Assembly (NCBI RefSeq): GCF_001624695.1
Contig: NZ_JSEP01000001.1
Coordinates: forward strand, 125,286 to 189,285
Source: Labrenzia sp. OB1
Lineage (GTDB): Bacteria > Pseudomonadota > Alphaproteobacteria > Rhizobiales > Stappiaceae
Reading direction: 5' to 3'
Length of the DNA: 64,000 bases
Shown: positions 54,692 through 63,766 of the stretch, piece by piece
How positions within the stretch are numbered: the first letter of the stretch is position 1
How the letters are laid out: every line of letters starts with the position of its first letter
Program-made: the position numbers and the translations under genes
The notes under the pieces: model-generated
Database searches by the model: none
Told to the model about the DNA's origin: nothing
The model's input: the letters and a program-made list of their open reading frames with translations, nothing else

Positions 54692-55467
54692 CCGGCCGTC
54701 TTCTTTCCTATGTCACCCTCACCCTGGTGCTCGCCTTTCTCCTGGGTCCGTTCCTGATCATCGTCGCGGCGGCCCTGTCCGCCGGAGAGACGCTGGCCTT
54801 TCCACCCCAGGGCCTGTCCCTGAAATGGGTTTTCAAGGTCTTCGAGATCGAGAGCTTCCGGAACAGCTTCGCCCTGTCCATGTTTCTTGCCGTGTTCGGC
54901 ACGCTGGCAGCGCTCATTCTCGGTGTTCCGGTCGCCTATGCCGCCTCACGCTACAAGCTGCCCTTCCGCGAGACCCTGCGCACCATCGTCTCCGCGCCGA
55001 TCATCGTGCCGGGCATCATCGTCGGCCTCGCGCTCCTGCGCTACCTGGTGATCCCGCTGGACGTCGGCATCGGACTGGCGCTCTTCATCGCGCATACGGC
55101 TCTCATCCTGCCCTATGCGGTGCGGGTCGTCTCAGCCTCTCTTGAAAACCTGCGCAGCGACATCGAGGAGGCCGCGGTCATCCTCGGCTCGTCACGCGCC
55201 GGAGCCTTCTTCCGGGTCGTGTTGCCCAATATCCGCAACGGCATTCTCGCCGCCTTCATCCTCGGTTTCGTCACCAGCTTCAATCAGGTTCCGGTCTCCC
55301 TGTTCCTGTCCGGCCCCGGCGTCAGAACCCTGCCCATCGACATGATCTGGTACATGGAAATCACTTACGACCCGTCCGTGGCCGCGCTCGCCGCGCTGCT
55401 GGCCTTCCTGTCCATCGCCATCGTGTTTCTGGCCGAACGTTTTCTCGGATTTTCCCGTTATGTCTGA
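54688..55467 (+). CDS. PotC-like ABC transporter permease (nucleoside-linked)
   Basis: A 259-residue membrane protein of ordinary PotC length. Its EAA loop is EEAAVILGSSRAGAFFRVVLP (about 164-184), and a conserved GRTMI-like segment before it reads RETLRTIVSAPIIVPGIIVG. It overlaps both neighbours, including by 8 bp the ATPase gene. Unlike the PotC-like protein at 41 kb it has no C-terminal extension. Confidence 0.92.
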   Translation: MTGRLLSYVTLTLVLAFLLGPFLIIVAAALSAGETLAFPPQGLSLKWVFKVFEIESFRNSFALSMFLAVFGTLAALILGVPVAYAASRYKLPFRETLRTIVSAPIIVPGIIVGLALLRYLVIPLDVGIGLALFIAHTALILPYAVRVVSASLENLRSDIEEAAVILGSSRAGAFFRVVLPNIRNGILAAFILGFVTSFNQVPVSLFLSGPGVRTLPIDMIWYMEITYDPSVAALAALLAFLSIAIVFLAERFLGFSRYV

Positions 55468-56494
55468 TCTGACCTATCTCTCGCTGAAAGACGTCACGCT
55501 GGCCTACGGCAAGTCGGTCGCCGTAGACAGACTGAACCTCGACATCACCAGGGGCGAACTGATCGCTCTGCTCGGCCCGTCCGGCTGCGGCAAGACCACA
55601 ACGATGCGGGCGATCACCGGCCTCATGCGCCCGGCCGCCGGCCGCATCACCCTGGACGGGGCGGACATCACCTATCTGCCCGCGAACAAGCGTCAGGTCG
55701 GGCTGGTGTTCCAGTCCTATGCGCTCTTCCCGCACCTGAATGTCTTCGAAAACGTCGCCTTTGGCCTGCGCCTCAAGAAACTGGGCGGCAAGGCACTCGA
55801 TACAAAGGTCGATGGCGGGCTGGACCTAGTCGGCCTGTCCCATCTGGCGGACCGCAAACCGGCGGAGCTGTCCGGCGGCCAGCAGCAGCGTGTCGCCCTC
55901 GCACGCTCACTCGTCATGGATCCGAAGGTGCTTTTGCTGGACGAGCCGCTCTCCAATCTGGACGCAAGGCTGCGGCTGGAAATGCGCACCGAGCTGCAGC
56001 GGGTTCAGCGCGAAAGCGGCGTGACCATGGTTTTCGTCACCCACGACCAGAGCGAAGCGCTTGCGCTTGCCGACAGGATTGTCGTCATGAAGGACGGCTA
56101 TATCGAACAGCTCGGCACACCGGAGGACGTCTATGACCGTCCGTCGACCCGCTTCGTGGCCGACTTCGTCGGGTTCGAGAACATCTTCACCACGGAAAAC
56201 GGCAAGCTGAAAACCGCCGACGGCGAGGTTCTGCTCAGCCCGGGCACGCCGATCGACGGCACCGTGAAGGGCCTGGCGTGGCGCCCGTCGAAGGTGGCAC
56301 TTGGGTCCGGTCCATTCTCCGGTATCGTCAAAGGGTCGTCCTTTGCCGGCCATGCCCGCGAATACCTGCTCGACAGTGCCCTCGGCCCGATCAAGGCGGA
56401 ACAGCCGGTTCCCCACGATGCCTATGACATCGGCGACCGGATCGCCTTCGATCTCGCGCCGGACCACGCTGCCCGCCTGACCCGGATGGAGTGA
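55460..56494 (+). CDS. PotA-like ABC transporter ATPase (nucleoside-linked)
   Basis: A 344-residue ATPase with Walker A GPSGCGKTT (about residue 38), Q-loop VFQSYALFPHL, signature LSGGQQQRVALARSL, Walker B LLLDEPLSNLD and H-loop FVTHDQSEAL. A TOBE domain follows (about 285-340). Its stop is 7 bp before nucleoside hydrolase, tying transport to nucleoside cleavage. Confidence 0.93.
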   Translation: MSDLTYLSLKDVTLAYGKSVAVDRLNLDITRGELIALLGPSGCGKTTTMRAITGLMRPAAGRITLDGADITYLPANKRQVGLVFQSYALFPHLNVFENVAFGLRLKKLGGKALDTKVDGGLDLVGLSHLADRKPAELSGGQQQRVALARSLVMDPKVLLLDEPLSNLDARLRLEMRTELQRVQRESGVTMVFVTHDQSEALALADRIVVMKDGYIEQLGTPEDVYDRPSTRFVADFVGFENIFTTENGKLKTADGEVLLSPGTPIDGTVKGLAWRPSKVALGSGPFSGIVKGSSFAGHAREYLLDSALGPIKAEQPVPHDAYDIGDRIAFDLAPDHAARLTRME

Positions 56495-56501
56495 GAAAAC
56501 C

Positions 56502-57416
56502 ATGATCTGGATCGATACGGATATGGGTCTCGACGATATCCTGGCGGTGATGATAATCGCCGGCCACCGGGATATCTCCGGCATTTCACTGGTTTTCGGC
56601 AACGCTCCGCTCGAACAGGTTCGCAAGAATGCGGCCGGAGCCTGTTCTCTGCTGGGCTGGCGCACGCCGATCCATACAGGTGCGGCAAATGCCATCCTCG
56701 GCGAGACGATCACGCCCGCACACGTGCTTGGCCCGACCGGTATCAAGACCCGGGGTGCCCGGCTTCCGGAATGTCCGCCCGTTCCGGAATCGCCCGCGCA
56801 GGCCGCTTTGTGCACCTGGCTGGAGAGCCTTGACGCGCCGGGAGAGATCCTGGCACTCGGCCCTCTGACCAACCTGGCCATTCTGGCCCTCTCCCGTCCG
56901 GACCTTCTGACGAAGATTGCAAAGATCACCTGGATGGGCGGCGGTGCAGGCCGTGGCAACCAGACCGCTTCCGCCGAGTTCAACGCCTTTGCGGACCCAG
57001 AGGCGGTGCAGATCGTCGTCAACAGCCGCGTCCCCCTGGACATCGTCGATCTGGAATTGTGCCGTCAGGTCCTGATCGGACCGGACGATCTTCTCGCGCT
57101 GGAGGCATCCGGCACGGAAAAAGGCCTTGTGCTGGCCGATCTCTGCGGTGCCTATGTGGATATCGCCCTTGAGAGGGGACGGGAGAAAATGGCCGTTTAC
57201 GATCCTTGTGCGGCAGCGGCCCTAGTCATTCCCGAAGCCTTCACCTTCGCCCCCGGCTTCGTCGCGGTGGAGCTCGCGGGCACGCATACGCGCGGCAGAA
57301 CGGTGCTGGATCAGCGGCCCGGTGTCCCCCCGAACTGCCGCTGGGCAATGCACGCGGACGCACCCCGCGTTCTCTCACTCACACTGGAGACGCTGCAAAA
57401 GGCAGCCCTTTCATGA
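56502..57416 (+). CDS. Nucleoside hydrolase (IUNH family)
   Basis: A 304-residue calcium-dependent N-ribohydrolase. The N-terminal metal motif is DTDMGLDD (the usual DTDPGxDD with Met for Pro). Other family blocks are LGPLTNLAIL, ITWMGGGAGRGN and EFNAFADPEA. The region that in many members reads HDPC or HDP with the leaving-group histidine is VYDPC here (Tyr for His), so base preference may differ. It cleaves ribonucleosides to ribose and base. The ribose could be phosphorylated by the ribokinase at 62 kb; adenine could pass to the next enzyme. Confidence 0.9.
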   Translation: MIWIDTDMGLDDILAVMIIAGHRDISGISLVFGNAPLEQVRKNAAGACSLLGWRTPIHTGAANAILGETITPAHVLGPTGIKTRGARLPECPPVPESPAQAALCTWLESLDAPGEILALGPLTNLAILALSRPDLLTKIAKITWMGGGAGRGNQTASAEFNAFADPEAVQIVVNSRVPLDIVDLELCRQVLIGPDDLLALEASGTEKGLVLADLCGAYVDIALERGREKMAVYDPCAAAALVIPEAFTFAPGFVAVELAGTHTRGRTVLDQRPGVPPNCRWAMHADAPRVLSLTLETLQKAALS

Positions 57417-59200
57417 CCGACACGGCAAGCGAACCAGCGGACCTTGCCGCACGCCCCCTGCGGGACCGCGCTGTAAAGGCGGCCAAGGGTCTTGAACCTT
57501 TCGATCTCCTGATAACGGGCGGCACGCTTGTCGATGCGGTCACCGGCGAGCTGAGGCAAGCCGATATCGGTGTGTGCGGAACCATGATCGCCAGCGTTCA
57601 CGACACCGGCGCTCGCGACGATGCAGCAAGGATCATCGATGCCACCGGGCTGTTCGTCTCCCCCGGTCTCATCGACACCCACATGCATGTGGAAAGCTCC
57701 ATGGTCACCCCGGCAGGCTACGCCGAAGCGGTGCTGCCCCGCGGAGTGACCACCATAGTCTGGGACCCGCACGAACTGGCGAATGTTCATGGTTTGGCGG
57801 GTGTGGACTGGGCCATCGAGGCTTCGCGCCTTCTGCCTTTGCGGATCCTGTTGCTTGCCCCGTCCTGCGTCCCTTCGGCGCCCGGACTGGAGAGATCGGG
57901 GGCGGATTTCGCGCGCGCGGAACTGCAAGACCTGCTCGAACGCGAAGCCATCGCGGGCGTCGCCGAAGTCATGAACATGCAAGGCGTGATCGACCGTGCC
58001 CCGCGCATGACAGACGTGGTGCAGGCGGGCCTTGAAAGCGGCAAGCTTGTCTGCGGTCACGCCCGGGGCCTGGAAGGCACGGATCTCAATGCCTTCATGG
58101 CGGCGGGGATTACCTCCGATCACGAGCTGACCTCCGGCGCGGATCTTATGCGCAAGCTCCGGGCCGGACTGACCATCGAGCTGCGCGGCTCACATGATCA
58201 TTTGCTGCCGGAATTCGTGCAGACCCTCAACGCGCTCGCTGCCCTGCCGTCCACGCTGACGCTGTGCACGGACGATGTTTTCCCCGACGATCTTCACGCC
58301 ACCGGCGGCCTCAACGACGTCGTCGCCCGTCTCGTCCGCTACGGCCTGTCACCGCTCAAGGCAATTCAGGCGGCAACCCTTAACGCCGCGCACCGGCTTG
58401 GACGCGCCGATCTCGGTCTCATCGCTCCAGGCCGGCGGGCGGATATTGCGCTGTTTGAGGATCTTGAGAGCTTTGTGGCGGTGAACGTTATCGCCAACGG
58501 CATTGCCGTCGCCGAAAACGGCATCCTGACGGCACCGCTCGCCGGCACGGATCCCGCGCTGTTACGGAACTCCGTTCATTGCGCGCAGGTCTCTGCGGAG
58601 GATTTCAAGATCCGCTCCGGCGGCGGGAGCGTTGAGGTCGCGACCATCGATCGTCCCCGGTTCACACGCTGGGACACCGCCATCACGGAGGTCGAGAACG
58701 GCCGTGTCGTTCCCCCTCAAGGCGCTACCCTGATGAGCGTCATCCACCGTCACGGGCGCGGCGATACCAGCCCGGCGACCGGCTACCTCACGTCCTGGGG
58801 AACATGGCGGGGTGCCTTCTGCACCACGGTCTCGCACGACAGCCACAACGTCACGATCTTCGGCGGCAACGAGGAGGACATGGCGCTTGCGGCGAACTGG
58901 GTGATTTCCCGCCAGGGCGGAATGGCCGTTGCCAAAGACGGAAAGATCCTCGCCGGTCTCGCCCTGCCGCTTTCCGGCCTGATCACTGATGCTCCGCTGA
59001 GTGAAACGGCCGGGGAGTTCAAGGAAATCCGGGAAGCCATGGAAGAGATCGTCACCTGGCAGCCACCCTACCTGGTCTTCAAGGCCTGCTTCGGCGCCAC
59101 ACTCGCCTGTAACGCCGGCCCGCATCTGACCGACCTCGGCCTTGCCGATGCAACCCTCCCCGAGCCGATGAAAAATCCGGTGATGAAGATCGTCGATTAA
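57413..59200 (+). CDS. ade: Adenine deaminase
   Basis: A 595-residue amidohydrolase. The start is the ATG overlapping the nucleoside hydrolase stop (ATGA); the frame is open further left as a shadow. Metal and active-site motifs are DTHMHVESSM (HxH), WDPHELANVHG, GHARGL, SDHEL and CTDDVFPDDL, followed by the Ade-specific C-terminal domain (HGRGDTSPATGYL, HDSHNVTIFGGNEEDM). It converts adenine to hypoxanthine and ammonia. Its coupling to nucleoside hydrolase defines an adenosine-salvage pair. Confidence 0.92.
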   Translation: MTDTASEPADLAARPLRDRAVKAAKGLEPFDLLITGGTLVDAVTGELRQADIGVCGTMIASVHDTGARDDAARIIDATGLFVSPGLIDTHMHVESSMVTPAGYAEAVLPRGVTTIVWDPHELANVHGLAGVDWAIEASRLLPLRILLLAPSCVPSAPGLERSGADFARAELQDLLEREAIAGVAEVMNMQGVIDRAPRMTDVVQAGLESGKLVCGHARGLEGTDLNAFMAAGITSDHELTSGADLMRKLRAGLTIELRGSHDHLLPEFVQTLNALAALPSTLTLCTDDVFPDDLHATGGLNDVVARLVRYGLSPLKAIQAATLNAAHRLGRADLGLIAPGRRADIALFEDLESFVAVNVIANGIAVAENGILTAPLAGTDPALLRNSVHCAQVSAEDFKIRSGGGSVEVATIDRPRFTRWDTAITEVENGRVVPPQGATLMSVIHRHGRGDTSPATGYLTSWGTWRGAFCTTVSHDSHNVTIFGGNEEDMALAANWVISRQGGMAVAKDGKILAGLALPLSGLITDAPLSETAGEFKEIREAMEEIVTWQPPYLVFKACFGATLACNAGPHLTDLGLADATLPEPMKNPVMKIVD

Positions 59201-59244
59201 GGCCGATACCGAGCGGATAGGGACTCACTCGGGACGCGTGTCCC

Positions 59245-60513
59245 CTACGCACCTGACCCGGTGCAGACGCTTCTTGTGATGAGTTCCATCACCGCGGAAA
59301 AGAGCATGTTGCCTCCCGCGATGGACCAGTCCGGCTCCACAAATTCGGCTTCGTTGTGGCTGAGACCGTCGCGGCACGGCACGAAAATCATTGCCGACGG
59401 GGCAACACGGTTCACGAAGAGGGCGTCATGAAAGGCGCCGGAGAGCATGTTCCTCGATTGAAGTTCCGCCGCTTTCGCGGCGGTGGAAAGGGCGTCAAGC
59501 ATATCGGGTGAGAAAGTCGCCGGCGCCATGTTGAAGGTTTCGCGCAGTTCGACCGCGCAACCGTTTGTCTCCGCGTGTCTGTCCAGGACATCCCGGATGC
59601 ACTTTACAAGATTGTCCAGACGACCGGTTTCCACATGGCGCACATCGACGGTGCAGCATGCGCTCTCAGGAATGGCGTTTACCGCCCCGGGGGAAAGCGT
59701 CACCTGTCCGACTGTGAACCGGGCCCTTTCGTCCTGCGGCATCACCGTCCTGTAGAGTTCAGCGAGCCCTGCGCTCAGCGCGCGCATGGGATCGCGCCGA
59801 TAGTCGAGCGCCGTGGTGCCTGCATGGGCGGCCTGGCCGGTAACCTTGACTTCAAGCCATCGCGTCCCCTGGATACCGGTGACGATCCCGATGGGAATGC
59901 CTTCCTTTTCAAGCGACGGTCCTTGCTCGATATGCACTTCAAGATAGGCGGCTAATGGAATTCCAAGTGGCCGCATGACCGCTTCCGGCAGAGACTCGAG
60001 CGTGGCTGCGAGTTCCTCTTTCAAGGACGCACCGTCCGAGGAGACAATCGTGGCCCAGCTCTCGGGAACAGCACCTGCCGCAAATGCGGAAGAGCCCATG
60101 CATCCTGGTGCGAAGCGGCATCCTTCCTCATTCATCCAGGCAACGACCTCGACAGGACACTCGGTTTCCATGCCTTTGTCTTCCAGACTTTCCAGCACCT
60201 CGTAGGCGGCAAGCGTACCCAGAGCCCCGTCGAAGCGGCCGCCGGTCGGCTGACTGTCGAGGTGACTTCCGATCAAAAGGGGAGGCAGACCCGCACGACG
60301 TCCTTCACGTCGTACAAACAGATTGGCAGCAGGGTCTTGAAACACTGAAAACCCGCGCGCGAGGGCGAGTTCCGTCAAGCGCTGGCGGGCATGGCGGTCG
60401 AGCACGGTCAGTGCCTGACGGTTGACCCCACCTTTCGCCGTTGCCCCGATCCGGGCGAATTCCTCCAGGCGCAGCAGAAGACGCTTGCCGTTTATCTGGT
60501 GACGGGAACTCAT
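59245..60513 (-). CDS. M20 Zn-dependent amidohydrolase (hydantoinase/carbamoylase family)
   Basis: A 422-residue peptidase M20-type enzyme of the N-carbamoyl-amino-acid / allantoate / beta-ureidopropionate group. Ligand motifs are GSHLDSQPTGGRFDGALG (His, Asp), MNEEGCRF (Glu), HIEQGP (His) and GLSHNEAEFV (His); the dimerisation-lid region is GQAAHAGTTALDYRRDP. It removes a carbamoyl or ureido group, releasing ammonia and CO2 or ammonia alone. Within a purine/pyrimidine salvage block allantoate or ureidopropionate are likely. Overlap of 4 bp with the tenA-like gene upstream. Confidence 0.85.
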   Translation of the reverse strand: MSSRHQINGKRLLLRLEEFARIGATAKGGVNRQALTVLDRHARQRLTELALARGFSVFQDPAANLFVRREGRRAGLPPLLIGSHLDSQPTGGRFDGALGTLAAYEVLESLEDKGMETECPVEVVAWMNEEGCRFAPGCMGSSAFAAGAVPESWATIVSSDGASLKEELAATLESLPEAVMRPLGIPLAAYLEVHIEQGPSLEKEGIPIGIVTGIQGTRWLEVKVTGQAAHAGTTALDYRRDPMRALSAGLAELYRTVMPQDERARFTVGQVTLSPGAVNAIPESACCTVDVRHVETGRLDNLVKCIRDVLDRHAETNGCAVELRETFNMAPATFSPDMLDALSTAAKAAELQSRNMLSGAFHDALFVNRVAPSAMIFVPCRDGLSHNEAEFVEPDWSIAGGNMLFSAVMELITRSVCTGSGA

Positions 60514-61169
60514 TTAACGGCCTCTTCAAGATAGGGCGCATCATGGAAGGCGATTTCCAGCGCCTGAACATGGCCAAATATGACGCTGAGACGGTCTCGG
60601 TCATCCTGACCGAGGGTCTTGCCCGCCGTGTCCAGAATGTCTTTCAACCAGCGGGCCTGGGATTCGAAGCCCGGCTCCACATGCATCTCAACCCATTCCT
60701 TCAACAAAGGATCAGTGATCGTGCATTCCGCGGCGGCTTTGGACCAGGTCCAATACATCCACTCGGCCGCGAACATTGCTGCGGCGATGTCCAGAAAACC
60801 GCCATCCCGGGCAATAGCCAGCATGCCGTCTCGAAATGCATTAATTTGCGGCAGTTCGGTGTCATGGGCATTCGGATCGATGCCGCGTTCCTCGAAAGCT
60901 CTGGCGAAAAAAGCAATCTGCTGATTTGCCAGCGCATCGAGAACGGCGATCAGCCTCCGCTTGTGCACCATCGTGACGGCCTTCACTGTCGCAAAGGCGA
61001 AGATGTCGATCGCGGTATCGACAAAGGCGCCTTCGTAAACGAGGTAACGGTCGAATGTGACACGGTCCAATCGATCGGCCTTGATGTCCTGGATGAAACG
61101 ATGATTCACCATCGTATCGAAAACCATGCGGTTCTCCCGCAGGATCTGGTCCGAGAGAAGCTCTTGCAT
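60510..61169 (-). CDS. TenA/thiaminase II-like protein
   Basis: About 219 residues from ATG opening MQELLSDQIL; an open extension to the left has no support. The helical haem-oxygenase-like fold is suggested by RFIQDIKADRLDRVTFDRYLVYEG and AAEWMYWTWSKAA. TenA proteins hydrolyse aminopyrimidines in thiamine salvage; the usual catalytic cysteine near the centre is not evident, so a different substrate is possible. It sits between an M20 amidohydrolase and a BtpA-like gene, in an order that recalls YlmB-TenA salvage of degraded thiamine. Confidence 0.75.
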   Translation of the reverse strand: MQELLSDQILRENRMVFDTMVNHRFIQDIKADRLDRVTFDRYLVYEGAFVDTAIDIFAFATVKAVTMVHKRRLIAVLDALANQQIAFFARAFEERGIDPNAHDTELPQINAFRDGMLAIARDGGFLDIAAAMFAAEWMYWTWSKAAAECTITDPLLKEWVEMHVEPGFESQARWLKDILDTAGKTLGQDDRDRLSVIFGHVQALEIAFHDAPYLEEAVK

Positions 61170-61174
61170 TGCGC

Positions 61175-62017
61175 TCAGGGCTCCAGCGCAGGGGCAGCGG
61201 CATCCATGAAGGTTTTCACCCGGACAGGGTCGACCGGCTTCCACCAGACGCCTTCCTCCTTCAGGGAAGACGCGACAATCACACCGTCGGTCCGCTCCAG
61301 GATGTCGGCAACGTTGTGCGGAGCAACGCCGGAACCGACGACCACGGGAAGACTTGTGGCGGTGCCGATCTGGTCGATTTCTTCCGGAGTGGCCGAGTTT
61401 CCGGTGCGTTGACCTGTGGCGATTACAACATCCGCGTCAAAGAAGGCGAGATCGCGGGTCAGCTCCTCGATTGTCCGGTCGGCAGTGATCGCGTGAGCGC
61501 CATGCTTCACGTGGCTGTCGGCGAAGACCTTGATATGTTCCGAGCGCAACAGCGAGCGGTAGCGCAGCGCCTCCGCCGCACGGCCTTCCATGAAGCCTTC
61601 GTTGGCCACATAGGCATTTGCCCACTGGTTGACCCGGATGAAACAGGCTCCCCCGGCCGCAGCCACGGCGAAGGCCGGCAGCGGCGCATTGGCGAGGACA
61701 TTGATGCCCAGAGGAATGCCGGTTGCCCGTGCGATGCGGTCCGTCACCACGGACATGAAAGCCGCGGTTTCATGACCGATGTCCTCGGGCTTCGAAAAGG
61801 GTACATCGCCGTGATTTTCGATAATCAGTCCGTGCAGGCCACCCTTGATCAGAGCATCCGCATCGCGCATACAGGCATCGTAGATACCGTCCATTGCAGT
61901 GCCCGAGTAGCGTGGAGCACCAGGAAAGGGTGGACAGTGCACCATTCCGATCAATGCCTTGTCTGTGCCGAATATTTCCCGTATTGCGCTGGATGACTTG
62001 TTTGAAACGTCCTGCAT
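61175..62017 (-). CDS. BtpA-family TIM-barrel protein
   Basis: About 280 residues from the ATG with AAGGAAAG upstream. Typical segments are ALIGMVHCPPFPGAPRYSG, GGLHGLIIENHGDVPF, IPLGINVLANAPLPAF, ACFIRVNQW, and VGSGVAPHNVADIL. The family (COG0434, including E. coli SgcQ) is a predicted phosphate-binding TIM barrel, often linked to sugar or nucleoside genes. The name from photosystem I biogenesis does not apply here. Only 28 bp separate its start from the divergent ribokinase. Confidence 0.85.
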   Translation of the reverse strand: MQDVSNKSSSAIREIFGTDKALIGMVHCPPFPGAPRYSGTAMDGIYDACMRDADALIKGGLHGLIIENHGDVPFSKPEDIGHETAAFMSVVTDRIARATGIPLGINVLANAPLPAFAVAAAGGACFIRVNQWANAYVANEGFMEGRAAEALRYRSLLRSEHIKVFADSHVKHGAHAITADRTIEELTRDLAFFDADVVIATGQRTGNSATPEEIDQIGTATSLPVVVGSGVAPHNVADILERTDGVIVASSLKEEGVWWKPVDPVRVKTFMDAAAPALEP

Positions 62018-62045
62018 TTTCTTTCCTTTTGAGCGAAAGCTACAC

Positions 62046-62942
62046 ATGCGTGCTTACGTAATCGGGAACGTCGCCATCGACGAAACCATCTCTGTCTCTT
62101 CCTTCCCGCAAGCCGGGGCATCTCTTCTCGGCCGCGAGCAAAGCCGTGACCTGGGGGGCAAGGGCGCCAATCAGTCTGTTGTCTGCGGCCGTTGCGGCCT
62201 TGCGACGACCCTGATCGCCGCGGTTGGCGACGGGTTCCGCGCCAGGATGATCCAGGACCAGCTCGCCCAGGAACCCATCGAGAGCGATTTGATCCGTCTC
62301 AGCGGCGTTCCAACCGATTTCTCCATCGTCTTCACCACACCTGATGGCGAAAATGCCATCGTTACGACCACCGAAGCGGCGGAAAGCCTTACGCTTGATG
62401 CCGTTCTCCCCACCCTTTGCGAAGCACAACCCGGCGATATTGTCGTCCTGCAGGGCAACCTCTCCGAAACCGTGACTCGCGGCATCCTGAAAAAGGCACG
62501 TGAGAAAGCCCTGGTTACCGCCTTCAACCCGTCTCCCTTGCGATCCTACTTCCCTGATCTTTGGCCGGACATCGACCTTGCCTTCCTCAACAAGGGCGAG
62601 GCTCGAAGCCTGGCCGGTGCCGAAGGTGAAGCGGCGGCACGGAAGCTTCTCGCCGAGGGCGTTCGCCAGGTGGTGCTGACAGCCGGGGGCGAGGGAGCCA
62701 CGCTCGCTGACAGAACGGGTTTCGTGACCGTCCCGGCTTCCCCGGCGACGGTTCTCGACACCACGGGAGCAGGCGACACATTCATGGCGGTCGCCATCGC
62801 ATCTTCCGTCCTGCGCGGCCGCAACCTGGACGAGCGCGCCCTGCGCCATGCCTCGGCCGCGTCGGCCTTGACAGTCGGCCGGTGCGGAACGCGTTCCGCC
62901 TTCCCGAGCGAAAGGGAACTGGCAGGCATTCTCGCCGATTGA
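62046..62942 (+). CDS. Ribokinase-like PfkB carbohydrate kinase
   Basis: A 298-residue PfkB-family kinase. The N-terminal substrate motif is GGKGANQSVVCGRCG (about residues 38-52), and the C-terminal ATP/catalytic motif is DTTGAGDTFMAVAIA with the base Asp near 243. It probably phosphorylates ribose freed by nucleoside hydrolase, although other PfkB substrates (nucleosides, pseudouridine) are possible. It diverges from the btpA-like operon. Confidence 0.86.
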   Translation: MRAYVIGNVAIDETISVSSFPQAGASLLGREQSRDLGGKGANQSVVCGRCGLATTLIAAVGDGFRARMIQDQLAQEPIESDLIRLSGVPTDFSIVFTTPDGENAIVTTTEAAESLTLDAVLPTLCEAQPGDIVVLQGNLSETVTRGILKKAREKALVTAFNPSPLRSYFPDLWPDIDLAFLNKGEARSLAGAEGEAAARKLLAEGVRQVVLTAGGEGATLADRTGFVTVPASPATVLDTTGAGDTFMAVAIASSVLRGRNLDERALRHASAASALTVGRCGTRSAFPSERELAGILAD

Positions 62943-62963
62943 TCCAATTCTCTCCGCATCACT

Positions 62964-63734
62964 TCACTTTTTGCCAGTCATCCAACCAAGCAGGTTCTTC
63001 CAGAGCCTGCCGTAGTTCTCCCACTCGCAAAACGCCGGCGACAGCCAGTGCGGACCGATATCCGATGTCCAGGCTGCGGTACGGCCCTTGCCGTAGCTGC
63101 CGAGTACCAGCAGCGGAAAACCACCCTGATCTTCCGGCAGTCTGGCAACGACTTCGACATCCTCGCGCTCGCGCACTTCAACCTCATTGATGCCCAATAG
63201 TGGCGGCCATTCACCGTCGATGCCGGCAAAGACCGGGTGATCCGGCTTGAGAATATCTGCACCCGATCCTTCCGGGATTTCGATCCGGTCGTCATAGGGA
63301 AGGCATGTCACCGGAAGCACGTCCTCGACCGGCGTGCGCCGCCAGCGGGCCTTGCCGTCTATGCCCTGGAAGGAGAAATAGCCGCCGATCATCAGCAGGT
63401 TTCCACCCTTTTCGACCCAGGCGCGGATGAGTTTCAGGCGATTGGGCACCGTTTGCGAATGCAGCCAGACCTGCGGAGGCAGCAAAAGGGAATTTGCGCC
63501 GATGTCGGAGAGAATGATCGCGTCATAGGCATCAAGCCCTTCCATCTCGAACGGGAACTGCTCGACGGCGTCGTGCGCGGTCATGTAGGTCAGTTCGAAT
63601 TCGCTGCCCTTCAGGGCTTTCACCAGTGGTTCGGCACCCAGGTGAAAGGTCACGCTGCCAAACTGGTCGAACCCCTTGTAGTGAGTGGCGGAGCTGACCC
63701 AGCTTTCGCCAACGAGAAGGACTTTGGTGGTCAT
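62964..63734 (-). CDS. ThuA/glutamine-amidotransferase-like protein (PF07090 type)
   Basis: A 256-residue class I glutamine-amidotransferase-like fold: KVLLVGESWVSSATHYKGFDQFG, DAIILSDIGANSLLL, KGGNLLMIGGYFSFQGIDGKARW and LGSYGKGRTAAWTSDIGPHW. No nucleophile cysteine is visible at the elbow (IGGYFS), so it is unlikely to be an amidase of the classical kind. The family often accompanies sugar ABC transporters and phosphotriesterase-like genes, as here, 32 bp upstream in the same direction. Function unknown. Confidence 0.8.
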   Translation of the reverse strand: MTTKVLLVGESWVSSATHYKGFDQFGSVTFHLGAEPLVKALKGSEFELTYMTAHDAVEQFPFEMEGLDAYDAIILSDIGANSLLLPPQVWLHSQTVPNRLKLIRAWVEKGGNLLMIGGYFSFQGIDGKARWRRTPVEDVLPVTCLPYDDRIEIPEGSGADILKPDHPVFAGIDGEWPPLLGINEVEVREREDVEVVARLPEDQGGFPLLVLGSYGKGRTAAWTSDIGPHWLSPAFCEWENYGRLWKNLLGWMTGKK

Positions 63735-63766
63735 TACTATTCCAATCTAGTGTACGTTACGTTGGT

